Shown piece by piece: positions 33,489 through 42,119 of a stretch of 64,000 nucleotides of DNA. The stretch is from Byssovorax sp. GTDB taxonomy: Bacteria; Myxococcota_A; Polyangia; Polyangiales; Polyangiaceae. How positions within the stretch are numbered: the stretch's first letter is position 1; each line of letters begins with the position of its first letter. The notes under the pieces are model-generated. The model had not been told where the DNA came from. It saw only the letters and a program-made list of their open reading frames with translations, and did not search any database. The stretch spans positions 62,001 through 126,000 of the forward strand of contig JANYGI010000102.1 of assembly GCA_025362495.1 (NCBI GenBank), written 5' to 3'. The translations under genes and the position numbers were made by a program.

Positions 33489-34462
33489 AGCTCTGGACCA
33501 GGATCGCGCCCGCGCTCGGGGTGGGCGCGCTCGCTCTCGCAGGCTGCCTGTCGAGCGAGCCGAGCCACGCTGGATCGTCGGATCCGCCGCCCGCGAGCGC
33601 ATCGATCGTCGCCAGCGCGGCGATCACGCCGGCTCCAGCGGCCCCGCCGGCCTCGGGATCGGCGGCGATCCCCCCGGTGTCGACGTCGATCGAGGGCATG
33701 GCGCTCGTGCCCGCCGGCCCGTTCACCATGGGCGCCGACGCGGGCGGCGAGCCCGACGAGCACCCCGCACATACAGTCACGCTCGCGGCGTTCTATCTCG
33801 ATCTCACCGAGGTGACCAACGAGGCTTATCAGGCCTGCGTCGTCAAAGGCCTCTGCCCACCGACGGATCCGAAGAGCGCCGCCCAGAACCGCTTCGGCCC
33901 CGACGCGCGCTTTCGCGGCCCGCGACAGCCGGTGAGCAGCCTCGGCTGGGACAGCGCGCGCGCCTACTGCGCCTGGATGGGTAAGCGCCTGCCGACCGAG
34001 GCCGAGTGGGAGAAGGCCGCTCGCGGCGCCGACGCCCGCAGATACCCCTGGGGAAACGACGAGCCGACGCCCGCGCGCGGGGTGTTCGCGGGGTTCGTGA
34101 CGGGCGACGTCGGCGGGCACCCGAGCGGGGCCGGCCCGTATGGCCACCTCGATCTCGCGGGCAACGTCTGGGAGTGGGTCGAGGACATCTACGATCCCTA
34201 TGCCTACCAGCGCGCCGGGGCGGCCGAGGGCAAGGGCGGGACGTGCGAAGAGGCCCTGTCGGCGCTCGCCGAGCTACGGAGCGCGGGCAAGAAGGGCTTC
34301 ACCGGATCGAACCCGATCCCCACCGAGTGCGAGCACGTCCTGCGCGGCGGGGCCTTCAATTACCCTGCTCCGGGGCTGCGATCGAGCAATCGAGTCCACC
34401 ACCCGGGGCGCTTCCACCTGGTGATGAGCGGGTTCCGCTGCGCGCGCGACGGCGGCCCCTGA
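33485..34462 (+). CDS. SUMF1/FGE-fold lipoprotein without FGE active-site Cys
   Basis: The 325-residue precursor has a lipoprotein signal ending LAGC and a Ser/Ala/Pro linker. The SUMF1-type domain has TMGADAGGEPDEHP, KRLPTEAEWEKAARG, LAGNVWEWVED and RGGAFNYPAPG. The cysteines of true formylglycine-generating enzymes, expected in the region after RGG, are missing, so it should not make formylglycine and is more likely a binding or scaffold member of the fold. ATG overlaps the stop of the thioredoxin-TPR gene, so the two probably act together. Confidence 0.88.
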   Translation: MKLWTRIAPALGVGALALAGCLSSEPSHAGSSDPPPASASIVASAAITPAPAAPPASGSAAIPPVSTSIEGMALVPAGPFTMGADAGGEPDEHPAHTVTLAAFYLDLTEVTNEAYQACVVKGLCPPTDPKSAAQNRFGPDARFRGPRQPVSSLGWDSARAYCAWMGKRLPTEAEWEKAARGADARRYPWGNDEPTPARGVFAGFVTGDVGGHPSGAGPYGHLDLAGNVWEWVEDIYDPYAYQRAGAAEGKGGTCEEALSALAELRSAGKKGFTGSNPIPTECEHVLRGGAFNYPAPGLRSSNRVHHPGRFHLVMSGFRCARDGGP

Positions 34463-34501
34463 GGCGGGCCGTCACATGAGGCGGGCTGGCGCGACGGGTC
34501 G

Positions 34502-34690
34502 CTACGAAGCGCTGAGCCTGACGCGGCCTGGGTCCCCGGGGCGCGTCTGTTCTTTCTCGAGATCGATCATCGATCGGCGCACGGCCTCCTCGAGCTTGCG
34601 GTCGGACTCTGGCTTCGCGGAGCTCACCACGCCCGCTTCGTCGTTCGCTGTCGCGTCCTCGTTCAGCGGTGCTCGCGTACCAGCCACCAT
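34502..34690 (-). CDS. Small hypothetical protein (62 residues)
   Basis: A short acidic/basic protein with no membrane segment: MVAGTRAPLNEDATANDEAG, then a helical KLEEAVRRSMIDLEKEQ stretch. ATG 34690 has GAGGAG with a six-base spacer, which makes a real gene likely despite the short length; the frame is open upstream to 35086 but that part has no coding character. It lies 39 bases after the SUMF1-fold gene, on the other strand. The function is unknown. Confidence 0.6.
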   Translation of the reverse strand: MVAGTRAPLNEDATANDEAGVVSSAKPESDRKLEEAVRRSMIDLEKEQTRPGDPGRVRLSAS

Positions 34691-34879
34691 GGCGTCTCCT
34701 CTGCGGTTGTCGCGCGCTCGCGCCGTGCGCCCGGCGTCCTCGACGAAGTCTCGCGGGCCGACGCGGCGCATCGACGTCACGGCGCAGCGGGTTAGCAAGC
34801 GTCGAGCCAGCCCTCCGCCGCGCGGCGCGGCCGGGGCTGCGCGCGTGGTGCGCAGGTCGCGCCTCGCGGGGCTCCGCGC

Positions 34880-34902
34880 CCGTGCGGCAAAGTACCGCAC
34901 GG
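34880..34902. promoter_or_regulatory. Dyad, possible operator
   Basis: CCGTGCGG and CCGCACGG form a perfect 8-bp inverted repeat around a seven-base centre. It lies in the divergent region between the 62-residue gene and the lipoprotein gene at 34966, within 90 bases of the latter's start. The regulator is unknown. Confidence 0.35.
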
Positions 34903-34907
34903 CGATC

Positions 34908-34921
34908 CTGCGCATGCGCAG
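34908..34921. promoter_or_regulatory. Perfect palindrome, possible operator
   Basis: CTGCGCATGCGCAG is a 14-bp perfect palindrome, six bases from the dyad at 34880. Two symmetric sites in such a short divergent region suggest regulation of the lipoprotein gene. Confidence 0.3.
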
Positions 34922-34965
34922 TGTGCACCGAATCGCCGCGTTGCTACGCTCGCTGCCCGTTGCCC

Positions 34966-35451
34966 ATGATCTCTCTTCGCATCGTCTTGCTCGCGGTCGC
35001 GACGGCTCTCCTTGGCTGCGCTGCGTCACCCGCGCCCGTCGTCCCGCCGGCGGCTCCACGTGCGCCGGCTGCGCCTTCGTCCGCACCGGCTGCGCCTCCT
35101 GAATTCACCGGCGTCGGGGCGGCCAAGGTCGACACCGAGGGCGTGCCGGGGCAGCTCCCTTCCCGGGCGGATCGCACCGGCGGCGCTGGCCCCGATCAAG
35201 CGACGATCGTCGCTGAAACGAAACGTTTACGCGATCGCTCGCGCTCGTGCGTCACGGTCGCGGGCGAGCTGCGCACGGGCCGCGTCTTCGTGACGATCGC
35301 GTCGACCGGCTACCCCGATCGCGTCGTCGTGAAGGGGCACCTCGAGGGCACGCCGGAGGGCACGTGCGTGGCCTCCAAGTTTCGGGACTTTCACATCCGG
35401 CCCTTCGTCGGCGCGCCGGTGACCATCAGGATGTCGATCTCGATCCCCTGA
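34966..35451 (+). CDS. Small lipoprotein, unknown function
   Basis: The 161-residue precursor has a lipoprotein signal ending LLGC and an Ala/Pro-rich linker. A C-terminal domain follows (about 75-160) with LRDRSRSCVTVAGELRTGRV and KFRDFHIRPFVG. This layout resembles TonB-C-like or AgmX/PglI-like C-terminal domains of myxobacterial proteins, in which a pair of Cys closes the fold, but I cannot place it firmly. ATG 34966 begins the signal peptide directly. The metallopeptidase gene follows after 44 bases. Confidence 0.72.
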   Translation: MISLRIVLLAVATALLGCAASPAPVVPPAAPRAPAAPSSAPAAPPEFTGVGAAKVDTEGVPGQLPSRADRTGGAGPDQATIVAETKRLRDRSRSCVTVAGELRTGRVFVTIASTGYPDRVVVKGHLEGTPEGTCVASKFRDFHIRPFVGAPVTIRMSISIP

Positions 35452-35495
35452 ACGCCATGGGTCGGCGCGGGCGGCGATGCTAGAGTCCGGCCGCT

Positions 35496-38348
35496 TTGCT
35501 GAGAACCAACCTGTCGAGGCTCGCTTCTCTCGTCGTCCTCGCGGGCGCGGCGCTCCCGGCGCCCAGCGCGCTCGCCGTCCAGGCGCCGGTGCTGGCCGGG
35601 CGCGGGCTCGCCTCGACCGGGCCCGCGGTGTCGAGCGGCGGGCTCGAGGCCGCACCGGGACAGCCGCCGATCCCGCAGGAAATCAGGGCGACCTGGGGCT
35701 CGCCGCCGGCGTCGCGCACCGCGGCCTGGGCCCGCTTCCAGGCCGCGCGCGGGGGCGGCTGGCAGGCGCTCTGGGACCGCGACACCGAGGCGCCGCTGCG
35801 GGTGTTCGGTCGCGGGATCCCGGCGCCGGACGCCGTCGCGAGCGCGCCCGCAGCGGAGGCGCACGCCCGCGCGTTCCTCGCCGCGCACCTCGATCTGCTC
35901 GCGCCCGGCGTGGCGACGGATCGCTTCGTCGTCGTCTCGAACGATCTCGACGCGGGCCTTCGCACCGTGGGGTTCGAGCAGCGCGCGGCGGTGATCGGTG
36001 GGCCTTCGGTGCCCGTCGTCGGCGGCCGCTTCAGCGTCCGCTTCAAGAACGATCGCCTCTTCGTGTTCGCCTCCGAAGCCATCGCGGTCTCCGCCGCGCT
36101 GTCGCCGCCGCGCGTCGCGCCTGCCGCGGCCGAGGCCGCCGCGCGCGCGTGGATCAGCGAACTCCACGGCGTCGTCGCGCTCGGCGAGGCCACCTCGCTC
36201 GCCGCGCTCCCGCTCGCGCATGAGGGCCACCTCGAGCTGCGCCTCGTCCACCGCGTGATCATCGACGCCGACGCACCGCGCGGCCGCTACGTCGTGTACG
36301 TCGACGCGGCGCGCGGCGTCCCGCTCGCGCGCGAGCAGCTCCTCCGCTTCTCGGGCGCGCAGGTGCAGTTCGACGCGCCGATCCGTGCCCCGCAGCTCGG
36401 TCGTCAGAGCTACCCGGCGCACTTGCTCACGCTCCAGCTCGACGGGGCGCCGGGAGCGAGCGACTCCTCGGGCGCGGTGACGTGGAGCGCGGGCGCTCCC
36501 GCCTCGCTCACGGTGAGCCCCACCGGCTCGCGGGCCGAGGTCACCAACGTGACTGGCACTCTCGCCGTCGCCACGTTCGCCGGGGTGGATGGCCAGCCGG
36601 TGCTCTGGTCGCTCGCCGACGACGAGATGGGCGACGCGCAGCTCTCGAGCTACATCCACGCGAACCTCGTGAAGGAGCACGCTGCGACGATCGCGCCCGC
36701 CATGCCCTTCCTCGGCGCCGATCTCCCCGTCCTCGTCAACGAGGACGATCCCATGGGCTGCAACGCCTTCTGGAACGGGAGCTCGCTCAACTTCCTGCAG
36801 GCGCGGGGGAACTGCAACAACACCGCTCGCCTCGCCGACGTGGTCTATCACGAGTTCGGTCATGGTTTTCACCAGCACGCGATCCTCGCCGGCGTGGGGG
36901 CGCTCGACGGCGCCCTCGGCGAGGGCACCGGCGACATCATGTCGACCAGCATGACCCACGACTCCCACCTCTCGCCGGGCTTCTTCGCGGGCGGCGACGG
37001 CGATCTCCGCGAGATGGACTCTGGCCGACGCTGGCCCGAAGACATCAGCTGGGACATCCACGAGACGGGCCTGATCTGGGCGGGCGCGATGTGGGATCTC
37101 CGCACCTATCTCGTGAAGGATCTCGGCGACGCGGCCGGCCACGCGCTGACCGATCAGCTCTATTACCAGGCGATTCGCCGCGCTTCGAGCATCCCGTCCA
37201 CCTACCCGGAGGTGCTCGCGGCCGACGACGACGACGGGGATCTCTCCAACGGGACACCCCACGTCTGCGCGATCAACCGGGCCTTCGTCGCCCACGGCCT
37301 CGCGCCGGTGCTCGACGAGTCGGGGCGCGTGCTCCACCACACGCCGCTCTCGATCGTCCCCGGCGGCGCCTCGTCGTACCCGATCGACGTCGCCACCGAG
37401 GTGCTCTATCCGCAGTGCGCGACGGGCACCGTCGACAGCGTCATCGCCCTCGTCGCCACGGCCTCCGGCGCCGAGACGGTGCCTCTCGCGCTCGACACCG
37501 ACGGTCATTATCGTGGCTCGATCCCCCGGCACGCGGCGGGGACGCAGCTCCAGTATCAGGTGGTGGCGAAGGCGGGCGACGCTTCGCTCACGCTGCCGCA
37601 GAACCGCGCCGACGACGAGTATCGCGTCTTCGTCGGCGACACGCGGGTCCTCTACGAGAACGATTTCGAGACCGAGATCGACGGGTGGACGTTCGCCGAC
37701 GCCAAGGGGGGCAAGGGCGACTTCGAGTGGGGCGCGCCGCAGGGCCTCGGCGGCGATCCCGCGGCCGCGTTCTCGGGCGCCAAGGTGCTGGGCAATCGCC
37801 TGACGGGGACCGGCGTGTACCGGGCGGGGCGAACCGTGACGGCCGACAGCCCGGTCATCGATCTGAAGGGCGAAGAGCGGGTGCGCCTCCAGGTGCGCCG
37901 CTGGCTCACCGTCCAGGATGGCTATCACGATCAGGCCACGATCTACGTCAACGGTACGGCGATCTGGGGCAACGCGTCGACGGACGAGAACGACGGCTCG
38001 CTCGAGCATCGCGATCTCGAGTGGCGCTTCGAGGACATCGATCTCGCGCAGTACCTGCACGGCGCCACCACGGTGCAGATCCGCTTCGAGCTCGTCGCCG
38101 ACGGAGCGAGGCAGCTTGGCGGCTGGAACCTCGATGATTTCCGGATCGTGGCGTTTCACCCGCCGCGCGCTCCACTGCCCGTCGGCGCGCTGCCGAGCTC
38201 GCCCGTCGCGGCGACTCCCGATCTCGAGCTCGCGGGCGGCTGCGCGTGCGGGATGGCGTCGTCGCCCGGGAGCCGGGGAGCGGCGCTCGGAGCGCTCGCT
38301 CTGCTGGCGATGGCCGCGCTGCGCCGCCGACGCCGTCAGGCCGCCTGA
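35496..38348 (+). CDS. Secreted zinc metallopeptidase, M36-like, with MYXO-CTERM tag
   Basis: The 950-residue precursor has a signal peptide, a long propeptide-like N-terminal region, and a catalytic domain with HEFGHGFH (H452, E453, H456) and EGTGD with E476 as a likely third zinc ligand. This places it near the fungalysin-type M36 peptidases. A C-terminal beta-rich region could bind protein or sugar. The end, GGCACGMASSPGS, a membrane stretch and RRRRR, is a MYXO-CTERM-like sorting signal for surface display. No ATG fits the signal peptide, so the start is probably TTG 35496; this is the least certain point. Confidence 0.85.
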   Translation: MLRTNLSRLASLVVLAGAALPAPSALAVQAPVLAGRGLASTGPAVSSGGLEAAPGQPPIPQEIRATWGSPPASRTAAWARFQAARGGGWQALWDRDTEAPLRVFGRGIPAPDAVASAPAAEAHARAFLAAHLDLLAPGVATDRFVVVSNDLDAGLRTVGFEQRAAVIGGPSVPVVGGRFSVRFKNDRLFVFASEAIAVSAALSPPRVAPAAAEAAARAWISELHGVVALGEATSLAALPLAHEGHLELRLVHRVIIDADAPRGRYVVYVDAARGVPLAREQLLRFSGAQVQFDAPIRAPQLGRQSYPAHLLTLQLDGAPGASDSSGAVTWSAGAPASLTVSPTGSRAEVTNVTGTLAVATFAGVDGQPVLWSLADDEMGDAQLSSYIHANLVKEHAATIAPAMPFLGADLPVLVNEDDPMGCNAFWNGSSLNFLQARGNCNNTARLADVVYHEFGHGFHQHAILAGVGALDGALGEGTGDIMSTSMTHDSHLSPGFFAGGDGDLREMDSGRRWPEDISWDIHETGLIWAGAMWDLRTYLVKDLGDAAGHALTDQLYYQAIRRASSIPSTYPEVLAADDDDGDLSNGTPHVCAINRAFVAHGLAPVLDESGRVLHHTPLSIVPGGASSYPIDVATEVLYPQCATGTVDSVIALVATASGAETVPLALDTDGHYRGSIPRHAAGTQLQYQVVAKAGDASLTLPQNRADDEYRVFVGDTRVLYENDFETEIDGWTFADAKGGKGDFEWGAPQGLGGDPAAAFSGAKVLGNRLTGTGVYRAGRTVTADSPVIDLKGEERVRLQVRRWLTVQDGYHDQATIYVNGTAIWGNASTDENDGSLEHRDLEWRFEDIDLAQYLHGATTVQIRFELVADGARQLGGWNLDDFRIVAFHPPRAPLPVGALPSSPVAATPDLELAGGCACGMASSPGSRGAALGALALLAMAALRRRRRQAA

Positions 38349-38375
38349 GCGACGCGGCGGCCCGCTGAAGCCGCT

Positions 38376-40238
38376 TCAGCGCCTGCGGCGGCGGAGGGCG
38401 CCCGCGAGGGCGAAGGCCGCGGAGAGACTGCCAATCATCGACAGGCCTCCTGCGCCGGGATCGCCGGCCACGCGGCAACCACATTTCGAGTCGGCCCCGC
38501 CGCTGGTCGAGGCTCCGCCGCCGGTCCCGCCCGCGCCGCCGCTGCCGCTCGTCGCGCCGACTCCATTGCTGCCGACGTCGGGGCCGCTCGTCACGCCGGG
38601 GCCGCCCGCCGCGCTCGTCGCGCCCCCCGCGTCCGGGAGCATGTTGGGGTTCTTGCCGTCGATGACGACCATGGTGATCGATTTGCCCGGCAGCGTCACC
38701 GTGACCTGCCCGCTCGCCACCGGGGCCGTGGCCTGCTTCTCGACGGCGCTGCCGTTGCCGCGGAAAACCAGGGCGTTCGTGCCCGGCTCGAAGCTCCCGA
38801 GCGTGACTGTCGCGGCCGTCGGGCCGTCGTTCTCGTTGACGAGCGCGACCGTGGCCCGGATCGCGGATACAGCCGAATAGGCCTCGACGCCGGCCCCGCC
38901 GCTCACCGTCGTCTTGACGCTCACCGACTCGAACTGGCCGCCGTTGCCGTCGAAGTTGCGGAAGAGCCGGTACGCCGAGAAGGCGGCTTCGTCGGCGCCG
39001 GGGGCGCCCCAGGCCGTGGCCATGTCGAGCCCTTCACGGCCGAAAATTCCGAGGATCTCCGCGTAGGCGACGGCGCCGTCGGCCGAGCCGTGGTCGCCGA
39101 AGTCGAACTCGCTCACGGCGAGCTCGGTGCCCGGATAGTGCTTGTCGACCCAGTCGTGCATCCGGGGGACGAGATAGATGGTGTCGTCGATCCAGGAAGG
39201 ATCCTTGTAGGTCTTGTCCCAGAGCGAGCGGGTGCGGGCGGGGTTACCGCCTCCCTGCGGGTAATAGTGCAGATCGAGGTAATGAAGTATGCGCTTCCCG
39301 TTCTTCTGCTCGTAGTCCTTGAACTGATCGAGCAGCCAGGCGTTGAGCTCGACTCCGCCGTGGGCCGCGCGATCGGGCGAGGCCGCCGAGCACCCTTTGG
39401 AGATGTCGTCGGCGTCGGAGCAGAAGTAGTTGGGCCAGCCCCACTCGGCCGGACCGGCGATCTTCGCGGTGGGATCGGCCTCGAGGATGGCGACGGCGTA
39501 GTCGCGCATGCGCTGCCACAGCTCGTCGTAGCCGAGCTTCGTCTTGCGGATGTCGCGGTGGGTCGAGCTCCAGAGCGCAGGCTCGTTGTCGAGCGCGTAG
39601 ACGCGCTGGCCGTTCGCCGGCCCGAGCCGGGCGACGATGTACTGCACCCAGGCCTTGGCCCACGCGGGATCGACGGCCTTGCTGGTGTTCGTCGGCGGGC
39701 CACAGTCGCTGTTCTGCCCGCCTTTCTGGCCGTTTCCGCAGGCGCTGTCGTACGGATCGTAGCTGTCTTGCCCGGCTTGCTTGCAACCGCAATCGAAGGG
39801 ATGACCGTACTTCGCAGGAGACTTCGCGACCCAGCCGATCGTGGGAACGGTGAAGAGGGCGACCATTCCCTTCTTCTTCATGTGGTCGAAGAAGGCGTTG
39901 GCGCCGCTCGTCTCCTTCGGATCGGCCGGCGGCGTGGCGCAGTAGCCTTGCGCCGGGCCGAAGCAACCGGGGATGTTCTCGAAGAAGTAGTCGCCGGCGG
40001 TGTTGCCGGTGTCGATCTCGTAGTTGTACCGGGTCACCGAGTTGCCGCCCCAGCGGCCGACCGTGAGGCGCCCGGCGTCGATCTGCGCGTCCGACGGGAA
40101 ATTCACGCCGTAGATCAGCGGCGAGATCGGGTGAGCGTTCGCCGCGGGATCGACGGCCACGGTGACGTCGGCGCGGGCGAGTGGCGCGGACGCGGAGAGC
40201 GCCAGCGCGGCGGAGAACGCGGAAGCAAGTCGGCGCAT
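38376..40238 (-). CDS. Glycoside hydrolase family 44 endoglucanase-like, MYXO-CTERM end
   Basis: The 620-residue precursor has a signal peptide and the GH44 TIM-barrel pattern: NPISPLIYGVNFPSD-like strand, RWGGNSVTRYNYEIDTGN, the acid/base E219 in ALDNEPALW and the nucleophile E377 in AVSEFDFG. The C-terminal beta-sandwich is followed by a Gly/Ser/Thr linker, CGCRVAGDPG, a hydrophobic stretch and RRRRR, a MYXO-CTERM-like sorting signal. It should cut beta-1,4-glucans or xyloglucan on the cell surface. ATG 40238 is preferred over GTG 40244. Confidence 0.88.
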   Translation of the reverse strand: MRRLASAFSAALALSASAPLARADVTVAVDPAANAHPISPLIYGVNFPSDAQIDAGRLTVGRWGGNSVTRYNYEIDTGNTAGDYFFENIPGCFGPAQGYCATPPADPKETSGANAFFDHMKKKGMVALFTVPTIGWVAKSPAKYGHPFDCGCKQAGQDSYDPYDSACGNGQKGGQNSDCGPPTNTSKAVDPAWAKAWVQYIVARLGPANGQRVYALDNEPALWSSTHRDIRKTKLGYDELWQRMRDYAVAILEADPTAKIAGPAEWGWPNYFCSDADDISKGCSAASPDRAAHGGVELNAWLLDQFKDYEQKNGKRILHYLDLHYYPQGGGNPARTRSLWDKTYKDPSWIDDTIYLVPRMHDWVDKHYPGTELAVSEFDFGDHGSADGAVAYAEILGIFGREGLDMATAWGAPGADEAAFSAYRLFRNFDGNGGQFESVSVKTTVSGGAGVEAYSAVSAIRATVALVNENDGPTAATVTLGSFEPGTNALVFRGNGSAVEKQATAPVASGQVTVTLPGKSITMVVIDGKNPNMLPDAGGATSAAGGPGVTSGPDVGSNGVGATSGSGGAGGTGGGASTSGGADSKCGCRVAGDPGAGGLSMIGSLSAAFALAGALRRRRR

Positions 40239-40493
40239 ACCCACTTGTCGCGCCGTCGCGGCAGCGTGTCAACGGGTGGAACTTTCGGCTGGAAGCGGAC
40301 TCCTGTGGAGCTCGCTCGCGCGACCGGACAAGCCCCCTCGCTCGCGCCGAGCCGGGCGAGCCTGCTCTCGTGCTCTCCGTGCCGCCGAGGCGGGTTGTCC
40401 GGCGGCTCGCCGGGCCGACTCACCTACGGTCTTCGCCTCGCGCGGCGGCGAGCCTCACGGGCCCGCCATCCTGGATGGCCGCCGGCGCGCGCC

Positions 40494-41408
40494 TCAGGGA
40501 GCGAGCTTCTTCACCGGCGGGAAGAGCTTGCGGAGCGCGCCCGGCGAGGCGGCGCGGTAAATGGTGCTGTGGTGCTGGTCGGGCCGGGGCTCGTAATACC
40601 AGACGAGCCCTCTTGGCGCTCCGGCGCGGAACACGTCGGCCAGGGCAGGGCCGGAGTGATCGTCGTCGTCGTCGCCGGCGGTGGCGAAATAGAGCGTCGC
40701 GGTCGACTGCGCCTGGGCCTTCAAGCGCTCGGGCGCGGCGAGCAGAAGGGCCCTGTCGTTCCACCACAGGCTCGGGCTCAGGGCGATGTACGTATCGAAC
40801 ATCCGGGGCTCCAGGAAGAACGTCTCGGCGACGAACAGGCCCGCGAGCGACTCGCCGACGATGCCAGTCTGACCGTTGCCGCGGAGGCGTTTCTGGATCA
40901 GCGGTATCAGCTCGTCGCGGAGGAAGGCGCGAAAGCTCGCGGATCCGCCCACGTGCGGCGCGATCTTGCGGTCCTCGTCGACCTGGGTGGGGCCGGTCAT
41001 GTCCCGGCGTCGCTCGGTGTTCTCTATCCCGATCACGACCACGGGCCGCATCTCGTCGGCGCGAATGGCCGCATCAACGTCGGTGGTCACGTGGGGAAAG
41101 TCTTCCTCGACGCCGCCGTCGGGCATGTAAAGGAAGGGATATCGCGCCCCGGGCTCCGTGTCGTAGCCCGGCGGCGTGTAGACGTTGATTCGCCTCGTTT
41201 CCCCGAGGATCTTCGAGTCCACCGTGAACATCTGGTGCGGCAACACCGGCTCCGGCGGGGGCACCGACCGGGCGGCCGACGCCGAGATCGCGGGCACGGG
41301 CACGGGCACCTGCGAGGGCGGAGCGGGCTTTGCGGAGGGCGGCGCGACGCAGCCCGCGATCACGAGGGTGCCGAGGGAGAGGAGGGCGCTCAGCTTCAAT
41401 CGTGTCAT
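40494..41408 (-). CDS. Lipoprotein esterase of the Fes/esterase D type
   Basis: The 304-residue precursor has a lipoprotein signal ending IAGC, an Ala/Pro-rich linker and an alpha/beta-hydrolase domain. YTPPGYDTEPGARYPFLYMP and GIVGESLAGLF with S187 as nucleophile match the Fes/IroE/esterase D group; QHHSTIYR probably carries the catalytic His. The substrate is unknown. The gene ends a minus-strand run starting at 46133 and lies 40 bases after the zinc-ribbon membrane gene, so it may share a transcript with it. Confidence 0.82.
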   Translation of the reverse strand: MTRLKLSALLSLGTLVIAGCVAPPSAKPAPPSQVPVPVPAISASAARSVPPPEPVLPHQMFTVDSKILGETRRINVYTPPGYDTEPGARYPFLYMPDGGVEEDFPHVTTDVDAAIRADEMRPVVVIGIENTERRRDMTGPTQVDEDRKIAPHVGGSASFRAFLRDELIPLIQKRLRGNGQTGIVGESLAGLFVAETFFLEPRMFDTYIALSPSLWWNDRALLLAAPERLKAQAQSTATLYFATAGDDDDDHSGPALADVFRAGAPRGLVWYYEPRPDQHHSTIYRAASPGALRKLFPPVKKLAP

Positions 41409-41448
41409 CCGTGGTTATCCCTGGGATCCTGGTAGCGAAGAGAAGAGC

Positions 41449-42117
41449 TCACCCGCCGGGCGGCCCCGAGGTGAGCTCGTCGAGATACCGCGCGTCGACG
41501 CCCGACAACCACACTTGGTTGTCGTCGATCCTCGACGGGCGCACCATGCGCGCGACCACGATCCCGCCGACGGTGCCAGTGAGCAGCATCGCTGCGCCGA
41601 CCAGCGCGATCCATCCCGACTCGTAAGCGATGGCCAGCCCGGGCATCACGATCGCGCCCACGAGGCCGAGGGTCCAGCCGCCGATGATCGCCTGGAGCCG
41701 GCGTCGGCGGTGCTCCGGGCAGAGCCCGATCTGGACCTCGGCGCTCTTGCCCGCCACCCTCGCCGCGATCACGTAGAAGATGAGCCCCGCGAACAGGAGC
41801 AGCAGATACGCGGGGTGAACCCAGGTGAGCTGTCTCCGCAGGCGATACCCCTCCGCGGGAGCGTTGCACTTCACGCAGCGATTGGGGAGCTGGGCGCCGT
41901 GGGGGACGACGAGCTTGTTGCCGTCGCGCGCCGCCATCGGCGCCGTCAACATGCCCGGGGGCGCATACGGTTGCATGCCCCACTGCGGGGGCGAGCCGGG
42001 CGCCGCCCAGCCCATCATCGGCGCGCCGGGCGCGCTGGCCACGAGGACCTGCGCGCAGTACGAGCACTTCGCGGAGCCCTCGGCGTTCTCCGTCGTGCAT
42101 CGCGGGCAAACGAGCAT
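41449..42117 (-). CDS. Zinc-ribbon membrane protein, unknown function
   Basis: The 222-residue protein starts with a zinc ribbon (CPRCTTENAEGSAKCSYC), then a Pro/Gly/Met-rich stretch and a second Cys pair (RCVKC), then three or four membrane helices. A short soluble C-terminal tail follows, with DDNQVWLSGVDARYLDELT. Such proteins are common in myxobacteria without a known role. It starts two bases after the stop of the upstream gene, so they are co-transcribed. Confidence 0.8.
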   Translation of the reverse strand: MLVCPRCTTENAEGSAKCSYCAQVLVASAPGAPMMGWAAPGSPPQWGMQPYAPPGMLTAPMAARDGNKLVVPHGAQLPNRCVKCNAPAEGYRLRRQLTWVHPAYLLLLFAGLIFYVIAARVAGKSAEVQIGLCPEHRRRRLQAIIGGWTLGLVGAIVMPGLAIAYESGWIALVGAAMLLTGTVGGIVVARMVRPSRIDDNQVWLSGVDARYLDELTSGPPGG

Positions 42118-42119
42118 GC

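Noticed and set aside
35391-38159. A minus-strand frame of about 922 codons opposite the metallopeptidase gene
   Set aside because: The plus strand carries HEFGHGFH and a sorting tag; the minus frame is Arg/Glu/His-rich shadow.
40430-40493. GCCATC/GATGGC stem after the esterase gene as a terminator
   Set aside because: Six-base stem with three-base loop and no T-run; not distinguishable from chance in GC-rich DNA.
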